From NCBI GenBank assembly GCA_963754285.1, contig CAVWFN010000006.1, positions 248,001-312,000 of the forward strand: DNA of 64,000 nucleotides. Direction: 5' to 3'. This document shows, piece after piece, positions 47,796 to 56,426 of the stretch. This stretch comes from RYN-133 sp963754285 (lineage in GTDB: Bacteria > Actinomycetota > Actinomycetes > Mycobacteriales > Jatrophihabitantaceae). Under the pieces are notes generated by a model, which worked only from the letters and a program-made list of their open reading frames with translations, made no database searches and was not told where the DNA came from. Made by a program: the position numbers and the translations under genes. Numbering within the stretch: the first letter of the stretch is position 1; the number at the start of each line of letters is the position of its first letter.

Positions 47796-48284
47796 ATGAC
47801 CCGGTTCACAGCTACCACCGAGTCCGAGGCGATCGTCCCCGCGGCCCGTAAAGACATCTGGGCAGCGCTGACCGATCCCGACCTGCTCCCCCGGCTCACG
47901 CCGCTGCTGCGGCGCATTGATGCCGACGGCGACACGTGGACATGGCACATGACCAAGATCTCGGCGCTCGGCGTGAGCATCAGCCCCGCGTTCACCGAGA
48001 AAATGCGCTTCGACGACGGCCGCCGCATCGAGTACACCCACCAGCCACCGTCGGGCGCCCGCGAGCGGGCCGGCGCCGAGGGCTGGTACGACCTCAGCGA
48101 CACAGCCGACGGCACGGCGCTCAAGATCAGCTTGACCCTCGAGGTCGAACTTCCGCTGCCGCGCCGGGCCGCACCCGCAGTGCGGCGCGTCATGCAGGCG
48201 ACGATGACGCGCATGGGTGACAAGTTCTCGGCGAACCTGATGCGTCACCTCGGTCTCGAAGAGGACGCGGCGCTCTCCGCCTGA
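47796..48284 (+). CDS. SRPBCC-fold protein (polyketide cyclase / START-like)
   Basis: 162 residues. The N-terminus ESEAIVPAARKDIWAALTDP and the central EKMRFDDGRRIEYTHQPPS fit the START/SRPBCC lipid-binding fold, with the closing helix AVRRVMQATMTRMGDKFSAN. The ligand is unknown. ATG 47796 is preferred. GTG 47790 is also in frame, two codons earlier. It stands alone between the coiled-coil gene and the glutamate-synthase-like gene, and a GC-rich hairpin-forming stretch follows its stop (48311-48357). Confidence 0.75.
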   Translation: MTRFTATTESEAIVPAARKDIWAALTDPDLLPRLTPLLRRIDADGDTWTWHMTKISALGVSISPAFTEKMRFDDGRRIEYTHQPPSGARERAGAEGWYDLSDTADGTALKISLTLEVELPLPRRAAPAVRRVMQATMTRMGDKFSANLMRHLGLEEDAALSA

Positions 48285-48387
48285 GCGCACTGAGAGATCG
48301 GCAGGCTCTGGCCGTTTGCCATCCCGGCAGAGGGGTAAGTCGCTATAGCGGCCGGGTGAACAAGCACCTTGTGGGCTGCCTATCGCA

Positions 48388-50004
48388 TTGAGGTCATCGT
48401 TGCTCTCGCGCGTCATACCCCCGGTCCTCACCCTCGTCCTTCTCGCCACCCTGTTCGCCGCGCTGTTCTGGAGCCCGGCCTGGTGGATCGCGGTCGTCGT
48501 CTTCGCAGCACTCGCTGCGATCGCCTGGCACGACGTGCTGCAGCGGCGGCACTCGATCCTGCGCAATTACCCGGTCGCCGGGCACATGCGGTTCCTGCTC
48601 GAGAAGATCCGTCCCGAGATCCAGCAGTACTTCATCGAGCGCAACTTCGACGGCCGTCCCTTCGACCGTGACACGCGTTCGGTCGTCTACGAACGCGCGA
48701 AGGGTATTCACGGCGAGAAGGCGTACGGCACCGAACTCGATGTGAACGAGGTCGGCTACGAGTTCGTCGTCCATTCGTCGGCGCCGCGCGAGCCCGACAA
48801 GGAGCAGCCGCGCGTGCGCGTGGGCGGGCCTGACTGCACGAAGCCCTACGACATGGCGCTGCTCAACGTGTCCGCCATGAGCTTCGGCGCGCTGTCGGCC
48901 AACGCCATCCGCGCACTCAACGCCGGTGCGAAGCGCGGCGGCTTCGCCCACGACACCGGCGAGGGTGGCCTGACCGATTACCACCTCGAGAACGGCGGCG
49001 ACCTGATCTGGGAGATCGGCAGCGGCTACTTCGGCGCGCGAACCAAGGACGGCGACTTCGATCCGGACCTGTTCCGCGACAAGGCCGCGCAGGACCAGAT
49101 CAAGTGCGTGTCGCTGAAGCTGAGCCAGGGCGCGAAGCCTGGCATCGGCGGCGTCCTTCCCGCCGCCAAGGTCACCGACGAGATCGCGAAGGCCCGCAAC
49201 GTGCCGAAGGGCGAGAAGTGTGTCAGCCCGGCAGCGCACAAGGTGTTCTCGACGCCGCGCGAACTCGTCCACTTCGTCGCGCGGATGCGTGAACTGGCCG
49301 ACGGGAAGCCGACGGGTTTCAAGCTGTGCGTGGGTTACCGCCACGAACTGCTCGCCATCTGCAAGGCGATGGCCGAGGAACAGATCACGCCCGACTTCAT
49401 CGTTGTCGACGGTTCCGAGGGCGGGACGGGCGCGGCGCCCATCGAATACGAGGACCACGTCGGGATGCCGTTGACCGACGGGCTGATCACGCTGCACAAC
49501 GCGTTGGTCGGGACGGGGCTGCGCGATCGGATCAAGATCGGCGCGAGCGGCAAGGTGGCAACCGGCGTCGACATCGTCAAGCGCCTGATCCAGGGCGCCG
49601 ACTACACGAACGCAGCTCGCGCGATGATGCAGGCCGTCGGCTGCATCCAGTCGCAGCGCTGCCACACGAACCAGTGCCCGGTCGGCGTCGCGACACAGGA
49701 CCCGAAGCGGGCCCGCGCCCTCGTCGTGGCCGACAAGACCAGTCGCGTCGCCGAGTACCAGGCAGCGACGGTCGCGCAGTCGCAGCAGATGATCGCCTCG
49801 CTCGGACTGGCCGGTCCGCACGAGCTGAATCCGGCCATGCTGATGCGCCGCATCGACCACGTCCACACCAGGACCTATCTCGAGCTCTACGACTGGCTCG
49901 GGCCGCGCGAGCTGCTCGACGACGTTCCCGCCGGCTGGGCCGACGACTGGAACGCGGCCAGTCCCGACAGCTTCCGCCGCCAGACCGGAGGACGAATCGA
50001 ATGA
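48388..50004 (+). CDS. FMN-binding glutamate synthase family protein (membrane-anchored)
   Basis: 538 residues. Two N-terminal membrane helices (LTLVLLATLFAALFW, WWIAVVVFAALAAIAW, about residues 12-47) precede a domain like the FMN half of glutamate synthase: NVSAMSFGALSANAIRALNA, SLKLSQGAKPGIGGVLPAAK, VVDGSEGGTGAAPIEYEDHV, and the 3Fe-4S cysteines in CIQSQRCHTNQCPVG. It lacks the glutaminase domain, so ammonia or another substrate is likely. The start is TTG 48388. Its stop overlaps a 20-codon frame that in turn overlaps the pyruvate oxidase start. Confidence 0.88.
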   Translation: MRSSLLSRVIPPVLTLVLLATLFAALFWSPAWWIAVVVFAALAAIAWHDVLQRRHSILRNYPVAGHMRFLLEKIRPEIQQYFIERNFDGRPFDRDTRSVVYERAKGIHGEKAYGTELDVNEVGYEFVVHSSAPREPDKEQPRVRVGGPDCTKPYDMALLNVSAMSFGALSANAIRALNAGAKRGGFAHDTGEGGLTDYHLENGGDLIWEIGSGYFGARTKDGDFDPDLFRDKAAQDQIKCVSLKLSQGAKPGIGGVLPAAKVTDEIAKARNVPKGEKCVSPAAHKVFSTPRELVHFVARMRELADGKPTGFKLCVGYRHELLAICKAMAEEQITPDFIVVDGSEGGTGAAPIEYEDHVGMPLTDGLITLHNALVGTGLRDRIKIGASGKVATGVDIVKRLIQGADYTNAARAMMQAVGCIQSQRCHTNQCPVGVATQDPKRARALVVADKTSRVAEYQAATVAQSQQMIASLGLAGPHELNPAMLMRRIDHVHTRTYLELYDWLGPRELLDDVPAGWADDWNAASPDSFRRQTGGRIE

Positions 50005-50063
50005 ACACCCGACGAAACTGCTCCGCAAACAACACTGCGCACTTCCGCGGGGGCCTCGCGTGA
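50001..50063 (+). CDS. Very short coupled ORF (20 aa), possibly translational linker
   Basis: ATG 50001 overlaps the glutamate-synthase-like stop (ATGA), and its own TGA (50061-50063) overlaps GTG 50060 of the pyruvate oxidase gene. It encodes MNTRRNCSANNTAHFRGGLA, with GGAGG 7 bases before the start. The peptide has no recognisable domain. The arrangement suggests that ribosomes pass from one large gene to the next through it. It may be only a junction and not a functional peptide. Confidence 0.4.
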   Translation: MNTRRNCSANNTAHFRGGLA

Positions 50064-51793
50064 GCACAACCGTTGCAGAACTGATCGTCAAGACCTTGGC
50101 CGACCAGGGCGTGCGCACCATCTGGGGCGTCGTCGGAGACGCGCTGAACCCGGTCACCGACGCGATCCGGCGAGAAGATCGCATCGAGTGGATCGGCGTG
50201 CGGCACGAAGAGGCCGGCGCGTTCGCCGCCGGCGCGCAGGCGCAACTGTCCGGAACGCTCGGCGTCTGCATGGGAACGGTCGGGCCGGGCTCGATCCACC
50301 TGCTCAACGGGCTCTACGACGCGAAGAAGTCGCACGCGCCCGTGCTCGCCATCTGCGGTCAGGTGCCACTCGCGGAGCTCGGGACGGACTTCTTCCAAGA
50401 GGTCGACAACGACGCGCTCTTCCGTGACGTCGCCGCGTTCAACCGCACCATCACGTCGCCGGAACAGGCACCCACGCTGCTCGAGCAGGCGTTGCAAGCC
50501 GCGCTGAACACGCCAGGCGTGGCCGTACTGACGCTTCCCGGCGATGTCGGCGGGCAGGACGTGCCGAAGGGCACTGCTGCGCCGACTGTCGTGGCTGCCC
50601 ACCCGCCGACGGTTCCCGACGGGGAGGCGCTCGATCGCGCTGCCGCGCTGATCAACGAAGCGGACACCGTGACGCTGCTGGCGGGCATCGGTGCGCGTGA
50701 GGCGCGCGACGGCGTTCTCGCACTTGCCGACCGGCTCAAGGCGCCGATGGTGTTGTCGCTCAAGGCCAAGGAGGGTCTCGAGAAGGACAATCCGTTCGAG
50801 GTCGGCCAGAGCGGCCTGATCGGGAACCCGGGTTCGACGGTCGCCTTCGACGGCGGCGATGTGCTGCTGATGATCGGAACCGACTTCCCGTACCGCGACT
50901 GGTATCCCGAGGGCAAGACGGTGATCCAGATCGACGCCCGTCCCGAACACATCGGGCGACGCACGCACGTGACGCTCGGGCTCGTGGGTCACAGTGTGCC
51001 GACGGTGCGCGAGTTGCTCGCGCGCGTCACACCGAAGGAATCGACCGCGCATCTCGACAAGAGCCGCGACACGTACCGGACCTGGCGCGACCGTCAGTCC
51101 GCCCTCACGAAACCGGACTTCGACGACAGCCTGATCGGACGTGTGCGCGAGAAGTTCGACAACACGTCCGACCGGATCCGGCCCGAGGCGCTTGCGCAGG
51201 CGATCGACCGCCACGCGTCGCCGGACACGGTGTTCACGACCGACACCGGCATGTCGACGGTCTGGTTGTCGCGGTTCGTGACCATGACGAGCCGCCGCGC
51301 ACTGCTCGGATCGTTCAATCTCGGATCGATGGCGAACGCGATGCCGCAGGCTCTCGGCGCGCAGGCGCTCAACCGCAAGCGGCAGGTCGTCGCGTTCTGC
51401 GGCGACGGTGGTTTGTCGATGCTGCTCGGCGATCTGATCACCGCGGTGACCTATGACCTGCCGGTGAAACTCGTCGTGTTCGACAACGGCCGGCTGGGCA
51501 TGGTGAAGCTCGAGCAGGAACAGGGCGGGCTGCCCGAGTTCGGCACTGTCTTGCAGAACCCGGACTTCGCGGCCGTGGCTCGCGCGATCGGTATGCATGC
51601 GGTGCGCGTCGAGGATCCGGACCAACTCGACGACGCGGTTCGCGATGCGTTCGCCCACGAGGGTCCGGTGCTGCTCGACGTGCTGACCAATCCCGAGGAG
51701 ATTTCGATCCCCGGCAAGGTCAAGCTCAACCAGGCATGGGGATTCGCCATCGCCAAGGTTCGCGAGAGCGTGCTCAGCCAAGGAGACAGCTAG
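50060..51793 (+). CDS. Thiamine-pyrophosphate-dependent pyruvate oxidase/dehydrogenase (PoxB-like)
   Basis: 577 residues of the TPP family. The N-terminal PYR domain has the catalytic Glu in VRHEEAGAFAAGAQAQ. The central domain and the C-terminal PP domain contain AFCGDGGLSMLLGDLITAVT with the downstream Asn of VVFDNGRLGMV, the Mg-TPP motif. The ending DVLTNPEEISIPGKVKLNQA resembles pyruvate dehydrogenase (quinone), which turns pyruvate to acetate and CO2 and feeds electrons to the quinone pool. GTG 50060 is coupled to the short upstream frame. Substrate assignment to pyruvate is by similarity. Confidence 0.88.
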   Translation: MSTTVAELIVKTLADQGVRTIWGVVGDALNPVTDAIRREDRIEWIGVRHEEAGAFAAGAQAQLSGTLGVCMGTVGPGSIHLLNGLYDAKKSHAPVLAICGQVPLAELGTDFFQEVDNDALFRDVAAFNRTITSPEQAPTLLEQALQAALNTPGVAVLTLPGDVGGQDVPKGTAAPTVVAAHPPTVPDGEALDRAAALINEADTVTLLAGIGAREARDGVLALADRLKAPMVLSLKAKEGLEKDNPFEVGQSGLIGNPGSTVAFDGGDVLLMIGTDFPYRDWYPEGKTVIQIDARPEHIGRRTHVTLGLVGHSVPTVRELLARVTPKESTAHLDKSRDTYRTWRDRQSALTKPDFDDSLIGRVREKFDNTSDRIRPEALAQAIDRHASPDTVFTTDTGMSTVWLSRFVTMTSRRALLGSFNLGSMANAMPQALGAQALNRKRQVVAFCGDGGLSMLLGDLITAVTYDLPVKLVVFDNGRLGMVKLEQEQGGLPEFGTVLQNPDFAAVARAIGMHAVRVEDPDQLDDAVRDAFAHEGPVLLDVLTNPEEISIPGKVKLNQAWGFAIAKVRESVLSQGDS

Positions 51794-51802
51794 CCTCACC
51801 CT

Positions 51803-52750
51803 GTGCTGGTCTTGTCCCGTGACGACGTCGTCGAGCTGCTCGACCTGCGTGAGCTCGTCGACGCGCTCGGTGACGCAATGCGGGAGTTCAGCGCGGGACG
51901 CGCGGTCGTCCCGCCGCGGGTAGCCGCGCGTGTTGCCGAGTCCGACGCGATGTTGGCGGCGATGCCTGCCTACCTCCCGTCGGCGCGCGCGCTCACAGCC
52001 AAGCTGGTAACCCAGTTCCCGCACAACGCCGACCGGCCATCGCACCAGGCGCTGGTGTGCTGCTTCGATCCGGACGACGGCTCGCCACTCGCGATCATGG
52101 ACGGCGAGTACCTGACGAATGCGCGCACGGCTGCCGGCTCGGTGCTGTCGTCGCGATTGCTGGCGCGCGAGGACGCGCGCACGGTCGCGGTGATCGGGAC
52201 AGGCGCGCTCGCACGAGCGCATCTTGCGGCGTTCACCCGAGAGCGCGGCGTGGGCCCGATCCTGATCGCCGGACGCAATGCCGAACATGTCGCGCACATT
52301 GCAGCTGAGACGGGCGCGGGTGCCGTCGCGTCGATCGAGGAGGCCGTGCGCGCGGCCGACATCGTGTGCCTGTGCACCCATGCGGCCGAGCCGGTGATCG
52401 AGCGCAAATGGCTGCCGCGCGGCGTGCATGTCTGTTCGGTCGGATACAACCCGGCCGGCAGCGGTGAGGTCGACCTCGACACGGTCAGAGACTCCCTCGT
52501 CGTCGTCGAGTCGCGTGAGTCGGCGCTCGCGCCGCCGCCGTCGGGCGCGCCCGAACTGACCGGCGCAGTCGCGGCCGGGCTGCTCGATCCCGCCGATGTC
52601 CGCGAGATCGGCGAACTGGGCGAGTCGGTCGGCATGCAGTCGTTCACGCTCTACAAGTCGGTCGGCGTCGGTGTGCAGGACGCCGCGGCGGCCGCCCTCG
52701 TGCTCCGAGCTGCGGCGGCGTCCGGCGTGGGTTCCACGGTCGAGCTCTGA
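51803..52750 (+). CDS. Ornithine cyclodeaminase / mu-crystallin family protein
   Basis: 315 residues. The N-terminal half provides the substrate site and the Rossmann half has VAVIGTGALARAHLAAF and ILIAGRNAEHVAHIAA. LYKSVGVGVQDAAAAALVL at the C-terminus is a family hallmark. Members include ornithine cyclodeaminase, alanine dehydrogenase and ketimine reductases. The substrate is open. GTG 51803 lies 6 bases after TAGCCT (51791-51796), itself overlapping the stop codon of the oxidase gene, so it is probably leaderless. Confidence 0.88.
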   Translation: MLVLSRDDVVELLDLRELVDALGDAMREFSAGRAVVPPRVAARVAESDAMLAAMPAYLPSARALTAKLVTQFPHNADRPSHQALVCCFDPDDGSPLAIMDGEYLTNARTAAGSVLSSRLLAREDARTVAVIGTGALARAHLAAFTRERGVGPILIAGRNAEHVAHIAAETGAGAVASIEEAVRAADIVCLCTHAAEPVIERKWLPRGVHVCSVGYNPAGSGEVDLDTVRDSLVVVESRESALAPPPSGAPELTGAVAAGLLDPADVREIGELGESVGMQSFTLYKSVGVGVQDAAAAALVLRAAAASGVGSTVEL

Positions 52751-52856
52751 ACCACGAGACACTGCGGAAACACGCCTGACCGCGTTATGCCATACGGAAT
52801 TCGGAGCATGGGGCCATGAACGATTCGACGGCGCAGGCGTGGGGTCGCGCGAGCGC

Positions 52857-53492
52857 GTGATCGTCCGCAACGCGACCGCTGACGATGCGACGGCGTGCGC
52901 CGCGATCTACGCGCCGTACGTCCGCGACACGGCGATCAGTTTCGAGACCGATCCGCCGACGCCGGAGCAGATGGCCGAGCGCATCGCTGCGGCTCAGCGC
53001 ACCCATGCGTGGCTCGTACTCGACGACGCCGGCGTGCGCGGCTACGCCTACGGGAGTCTGTTCAAGGCGCGCGCTGCGTACCGCTTCTCGTGCGAGGTGA
53101 GCGTCTATCTCGAGCTCGGTCGACGCCGCACCGGGGCCGGCCGAGCGTTGTACTCGGCGCTGTTCGAGAGTCTGCTCGAGCGTGGCTACCGCACAGCGGT
53201 CGCCGGCATGACGTTGCCCAACGATGCGAGCGTCGGACTGCATCGTGCGATGGGGTTCGAGTTGGTGGGGACGTATCGTCGTATCGGCTGGAAGCACGGC
53301 GCGTGGCATGACGTCATGTGGATGCAGCGCGCGTTGGTCGACGATGCGGACGCACCGACAGAACTGCAGGACGAATTTGCGAGTCCACCCGTCGTCGGCT
53401 CGAGGTCGGCCGTCTGCTCAGCGGGTGACCTGGCGGTCGCCGAGGAGTCTGGGCAGGGTGAGGGCCATGATCTTCAGGTCGAGGCCGAATGA
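52857..53492 (+). CDS. Phosphinothricin N-acetyltransferase-like GNAT protein
   Basis: 211 residues. The N-terminus IVRNATADDATACAAIYAPY with AISFETDPPTP, the acetyl-CoA site LGRRRTGAGRALYSALFESL and GMTLPNDASVGLHRAMGFEL with GWKHGAWHDVMWMQ match Pat/MddA-type acetyltransferases, which act on phosphinothricin, methionine sulfoximine or similar. GTG 52857 is the only start near the domain. The last 45 residues are beyond the family and the gene runs 75 bases into the convergent sugar transferase gene, so the tail may be artefactual or newly acquired. Confidence 0.8.
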   Translation: MIVRNATADDATACAAIYAPYVRDTAISFETDPPTPEQMAERIAAAQRTHAWLVLDDAGVRGYAYGSLFKARAAYRFSCEVSVYLELGRRRTGAGRALYSALFESLLERGYRTAVAGMTLPNDASVGLHRAMGFELVGTYRRIGWKHGAWHDVMWMQRALVDDADAPTELQDEFASPPVVGSRSAVCSAGDLAVAEESGQGEGHDLQVEAE

Positions 53493-54893
53493 TTGGTGGG
53501 CGATGTAGTCGATGTCGAGGGCTACGCGGCGGTGCACGTCTTCTGGGGTGTGCAGGGGGCCGCGCGAGCCGTTGATTGCAGCCCAGCCGGTGATACCTGG
53601 CTTGACGCGGTGGCGGTGGGCGTACGCGCTGACGAGTTTGGCGGACTCGACGTCGTCGGTTTTCATACCGATCGCGTGTGGTCGCGGCCCGACCAGCGAC
53701 ATGTCGCCTCGCAGCACGTTGACCAGTTGGGGTAGCTCATCGAGGCTGCACTTGCGTAGGTACCGCCCGATCGGGGTTACTCGCGCGTCGTTGGCGGCAA
53801 CCTGTCGTTCGGCCCGGGCGTCAGCCGCGTCGGCACTCATCGATCGGAACTTCCAGACGACTATCTCTTCGTTGTTGAATCCGTGGCGACGCTGACGGAA
53901 GATGACCGGCCCGCGGCTGTCTAGCTTGATCAGGACCGCGATCAGTAGCAGCAGCGGGCTGGCCAGAAGCAGTGCCGGCCCAGCGATGAGCAGATCCTGC
54001 AGCCGCTTGGCGAACGCCCTGCGGTCTATGTCAGCCCCGCGGTTGAGATCGGCGAGGTCCAGGTCTTCCAGGCGCGCCAGCGTTGTCGGCCCACTCGCGG
54101 AGGCGTCCTGGTCAAGGAACAGGGTGACCTCGTTCGGCAGCACCGCCAACCGGGCGCTGATGTCAGCGATTCGGCTGGTCGCGCCGGGGTCGATGGCGAT
54201 GACGATCCGGTCGATGTAGGGAATGATCCGATGACCGAGAAGCGCGTCGATGTCGCCCAGGACAGGCACGCCGAGCACCGCGCGCGGGCTGCGCTCGCCA
54301 CGGTCGTCGAAGACCGCGACGATGTTGACGTTGCCACGCGCGATCGCGTCGCTGATGATGCGTTCGGCTTGGCTGTTGGCCCCGACGATGACCAGATTCG
54401 GAGTCAACCGACCGGCGGTTCGCCATGCCCGCACCGTCATCCACCACCCGGCGTGCAGGCCGGTCAGCGTTGCGGCCGCTAGCAGGCTCCACTGCACGCA
54501 CGCCGCGCTCGAAGGTTGGTTGTGGCCGAGCCGGTAGGTGATCAGGAGAGTCACCACGGCGACCGCCCACCCGGCAGTCATCCGGAGGAAATGCCGCACC
54601 ACGCTCTCGCTGCGGAGGAACCGGTACAGGCCCAGAGAGTGGAGCGCCCGAGCGAAGACCAGCGCAGCGAACGCGAACGGCAGGACGTCTCCGACCGGCG
54701 TGTCCAGCAACGAAGCCGGCGACTGGCCGTCACAGGCCACGGCAGTCACCACGACCAGCGCGAAAAGGTCCACGGCCCGGAACGCGTGTGAGCCGAGCCG
54801 CCGACCTCGCTTGGCGCGGACGCTGACCAGACGCCGAGGCCGCATCGGACCCCGCTGCGACACCTGCCGCCCAGCAGTCGTCAAGGTAGCCAT
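53418..54893 (-). CDS. Undecaprenyl-phosphate sugar phosphotransferase (polyisoprenyl-phosphate hexose-1-phosphate transferase)
   Basis: 491 residues. Four N-terminal membrane helices (FALVVVTAVACDG region, VLPFAFAALVFARALHSLGL and two more) are followed by a Rossmann-like nucleotide domain (LVIVGANSQAERIISDAI) and the C-terminal catalytic domain. That domain has VVWKFRSMSADAADARAERQ, RVTPIGRYLRKCSLDELPQL, and DMSLVGPRPH. It starts exopolysaccharide or cell-wall glycan synthesis by loading a sugar-phosphate on a lipid carrier. ATG 54893 is chosen. GTG 54911 is in frame upstream. It stands alone with no glycan cluster around it. Confidence 0.85.
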   Translation of the reverse strand: MATLTTAGRQVSQRGPMRPRRLVSVRAKRGRRLGSHAFRAVDLFALVVVTAVACDGQSPASLLDTPVGDVLPFAFAALVFARALHSLGLYRFLRSESVVRHFLRMTAGWAVAVVTLLITYRLGHNQPSSAACVQWSLLAAATLTGLHAGWWMTVRAWRTAGRLTPNLVIVGANSQAERIISDAIARGNVNIVAVFDDRGERSPRAVLGVPVLGDIDALLGHRIIPYIDRIVIAIDPGATSRIADISARLAVLPNEVTLFLDQDASASGPTTLARLEDLDLADLNRGADIDRRAFAKRLQDLLIAGPALLLASPLLLLIAVLIKLDSRGPVIFRQRRHGFNNEEIVVWKFRSMSADAADARAERQVAANDARVTPIGRYLRKCSLDELPQLVNVLRGDMSLVGPRPHAIGMKTDDVESAKLVSAYAHRHRVKPGITGWAAINGSRGPLHTPEDVHRRVALDIDYIAHQSFGLDLKIMALTLPRLLGDRQVTR

Positions 54894-55092
54894 CGGCGTT
54901 CTTATCGGCACAGACCCGGCGAACTTGAGGACCGGCGTCTGCAACCGCCGTGACCCTGAGGGACAAGACCAAAGGCGCAGCGAAGGTGAGTAACGCGGAG
55001 GCTCGAGTTGCGCTTCGTTCGGTCCGGTCCGAACGTAGTCGAGAGACCGGGGAGTCCTCGCTGGGAGGTGCGGTTGCGCTGGAAGGCATGCT

Positions 55093-56343
55093 TCAGCGCC
55101 GGTCAGATGGGTCGGTTCGGGGCAGTCGTGCATGGTGTTGCGTCGTGGTCGTTGGTCCGGGTCGACCCAGGCAGGCGGCGACCCAGTGGGGTAGGTCGTT
55201 GAGCATGATCGACTGCCAGCCCATCTGTTCGAACATGGCGTGGTTCTGCCGGCAGACCAGGGTGCCGTCGTCGACGCTGGTGCGTTTGGTCTTGGCAAAA
55301 TCCGTTACGTGATGTGCCTGGGTCCACGACAAGGGCGCATCACAGCCCGGGTAGGAGCAGCCTTTGTCCCTGGCGAACATGGCCAGTCGTTGTTGTTCGG
55401 TGAACAACCGGTGCTGGTCGGAGTAGGCGAGGATCGCACTTCGTCTTCGACAGCAGGACCAGGATCGCCTTCGCTTTGGGGTCGAGCCACCGGTCGGCGA
55501 CTGCGGTCGGGACCGCGTAGCCGTGGGCGGTGTGCACGATGCCGGTGCCGTCGGCGAACTCGCCCACGGTCGCGGTCAGCACGAGGGTGGTGGCGCAGCC
55601 GTTCGCGGTGGGCAGCGAGCCGGAGGAGTAAAGAATCTTGAAGGCGCCGAGCAGCGCGTCGTGGCGGCGCTGACCCGGGGTGCGCGGGTCACGCTCACCG
55701 TCCGGGCCCGTGGTGCGGCTTGGCCAGGGTGTCGAACAGGGTCTCGAGGTACTCGGCCGCCTCGCAGGTCAGCTCGCCGGCGATCGACGCTGACCCGTCC
55801 GCACGACGGCGCAGCGACAGGCTGCGGCGCCGGTGCGCGGCCTCGATGTCACGAAACGCCCCGTCCTGATCGACCCGGGCGTACAGGCCGTTCGCGAAGC
55901 GGGCCAGCAAGTCCGGGTCGTGGTCACGAGCGAAGTCGAGCAGCGCGCGTCTCGAACAGCGGCGCCGACTGGTCGGCGAGCAGGTCGTCGATCTTGTCCG
56001 TCATCGCCACGACCGTGGCCGCGGCCCGGGTCGAGATCGCCCCCTCGGCCAGCGCGGCCGCGGTCTGCGGATGCTGCGCTTCGACCGTCTCGCCGGTCAG
56101 CGTGCGCCGCGGCGTCACCGCCGCCGCCAGCCGCACCCGACCGGCCGCATCACGCCCACCGATCTTGAGCGCATCACGCAGCAACACCGCCGTGTTCTTC
56201 GCCCCCAGATCGAACGCGAGCCCCTCCGCCTCGACCTGCGCGATCAGGCCCAGCTGCTTCGACCTCGATGGACCTGCTTCGAAGCCTCTGGATTCGCGCA
56301 GCCGATCCAGCACTGCCGTGCCGGTCAACGATGCTGCGCTCAC
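55093..56343 (-). pseudogene. DUF222/HNH endonuclease-like gene with three frame breaks
   Basis: Reading right to left, GTG 56343 opens a DUF222 domain (GTAVLDRLRESRGFEAG, KNTAVLLRDALKIGGRDAAG) that runs to about 55951. The frame then shifts to LDFARDHDPDLLARFANGLY until about 55711, shifts to ERDPRTPGQRRHDALLGAFK and continues to about 55440. It then shifts again into ILAYSDQHRLFTEQQRLAMF and the HNH motif (QAHHVTDF ... GTLVCRQNHAMFEQMGW). Each break is repaired by ignoring one base. DUF222/HNH proteins are multicopy in actinomycetes and their biological role is unclear. Either the gene is decayed or the sequence has one-base insertions. Confidence 0.85.
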
Positions 56344-56382
56344 ATGTTCGATTCTATCTCTTCCGAGGAAGAAACACCAGAG

Positions 56383-56403
56383 CTGCGGAGCGAGAATCCG
56401 CAG
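56383..56403 (-). terminator. Weak terminator-like hairpin after the F420-type oxidoreductase gene
   Basis: CTGCGGA (56383-56389) and TCCGCAG (56397-56403) form a perfect 7-bp stem with a 7-base loop. It lies 23 bases past the stop of the leftward oxidoreductase gene, but there is no T-run after it. Confidence 0.35.
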
Positions 56404-56426
56404 AAATATATGACGATTCTGATGTG

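Noticed and set aside
52816..52860. A 14-codon frame (MNDSTAQAWGRASA) before the acetyltransferase gene, overlapping its GTG
   Set aside because: It has a TGA overlapping the GTG start but no clear ribosome-binding site or other support. It was left out as likely chance.
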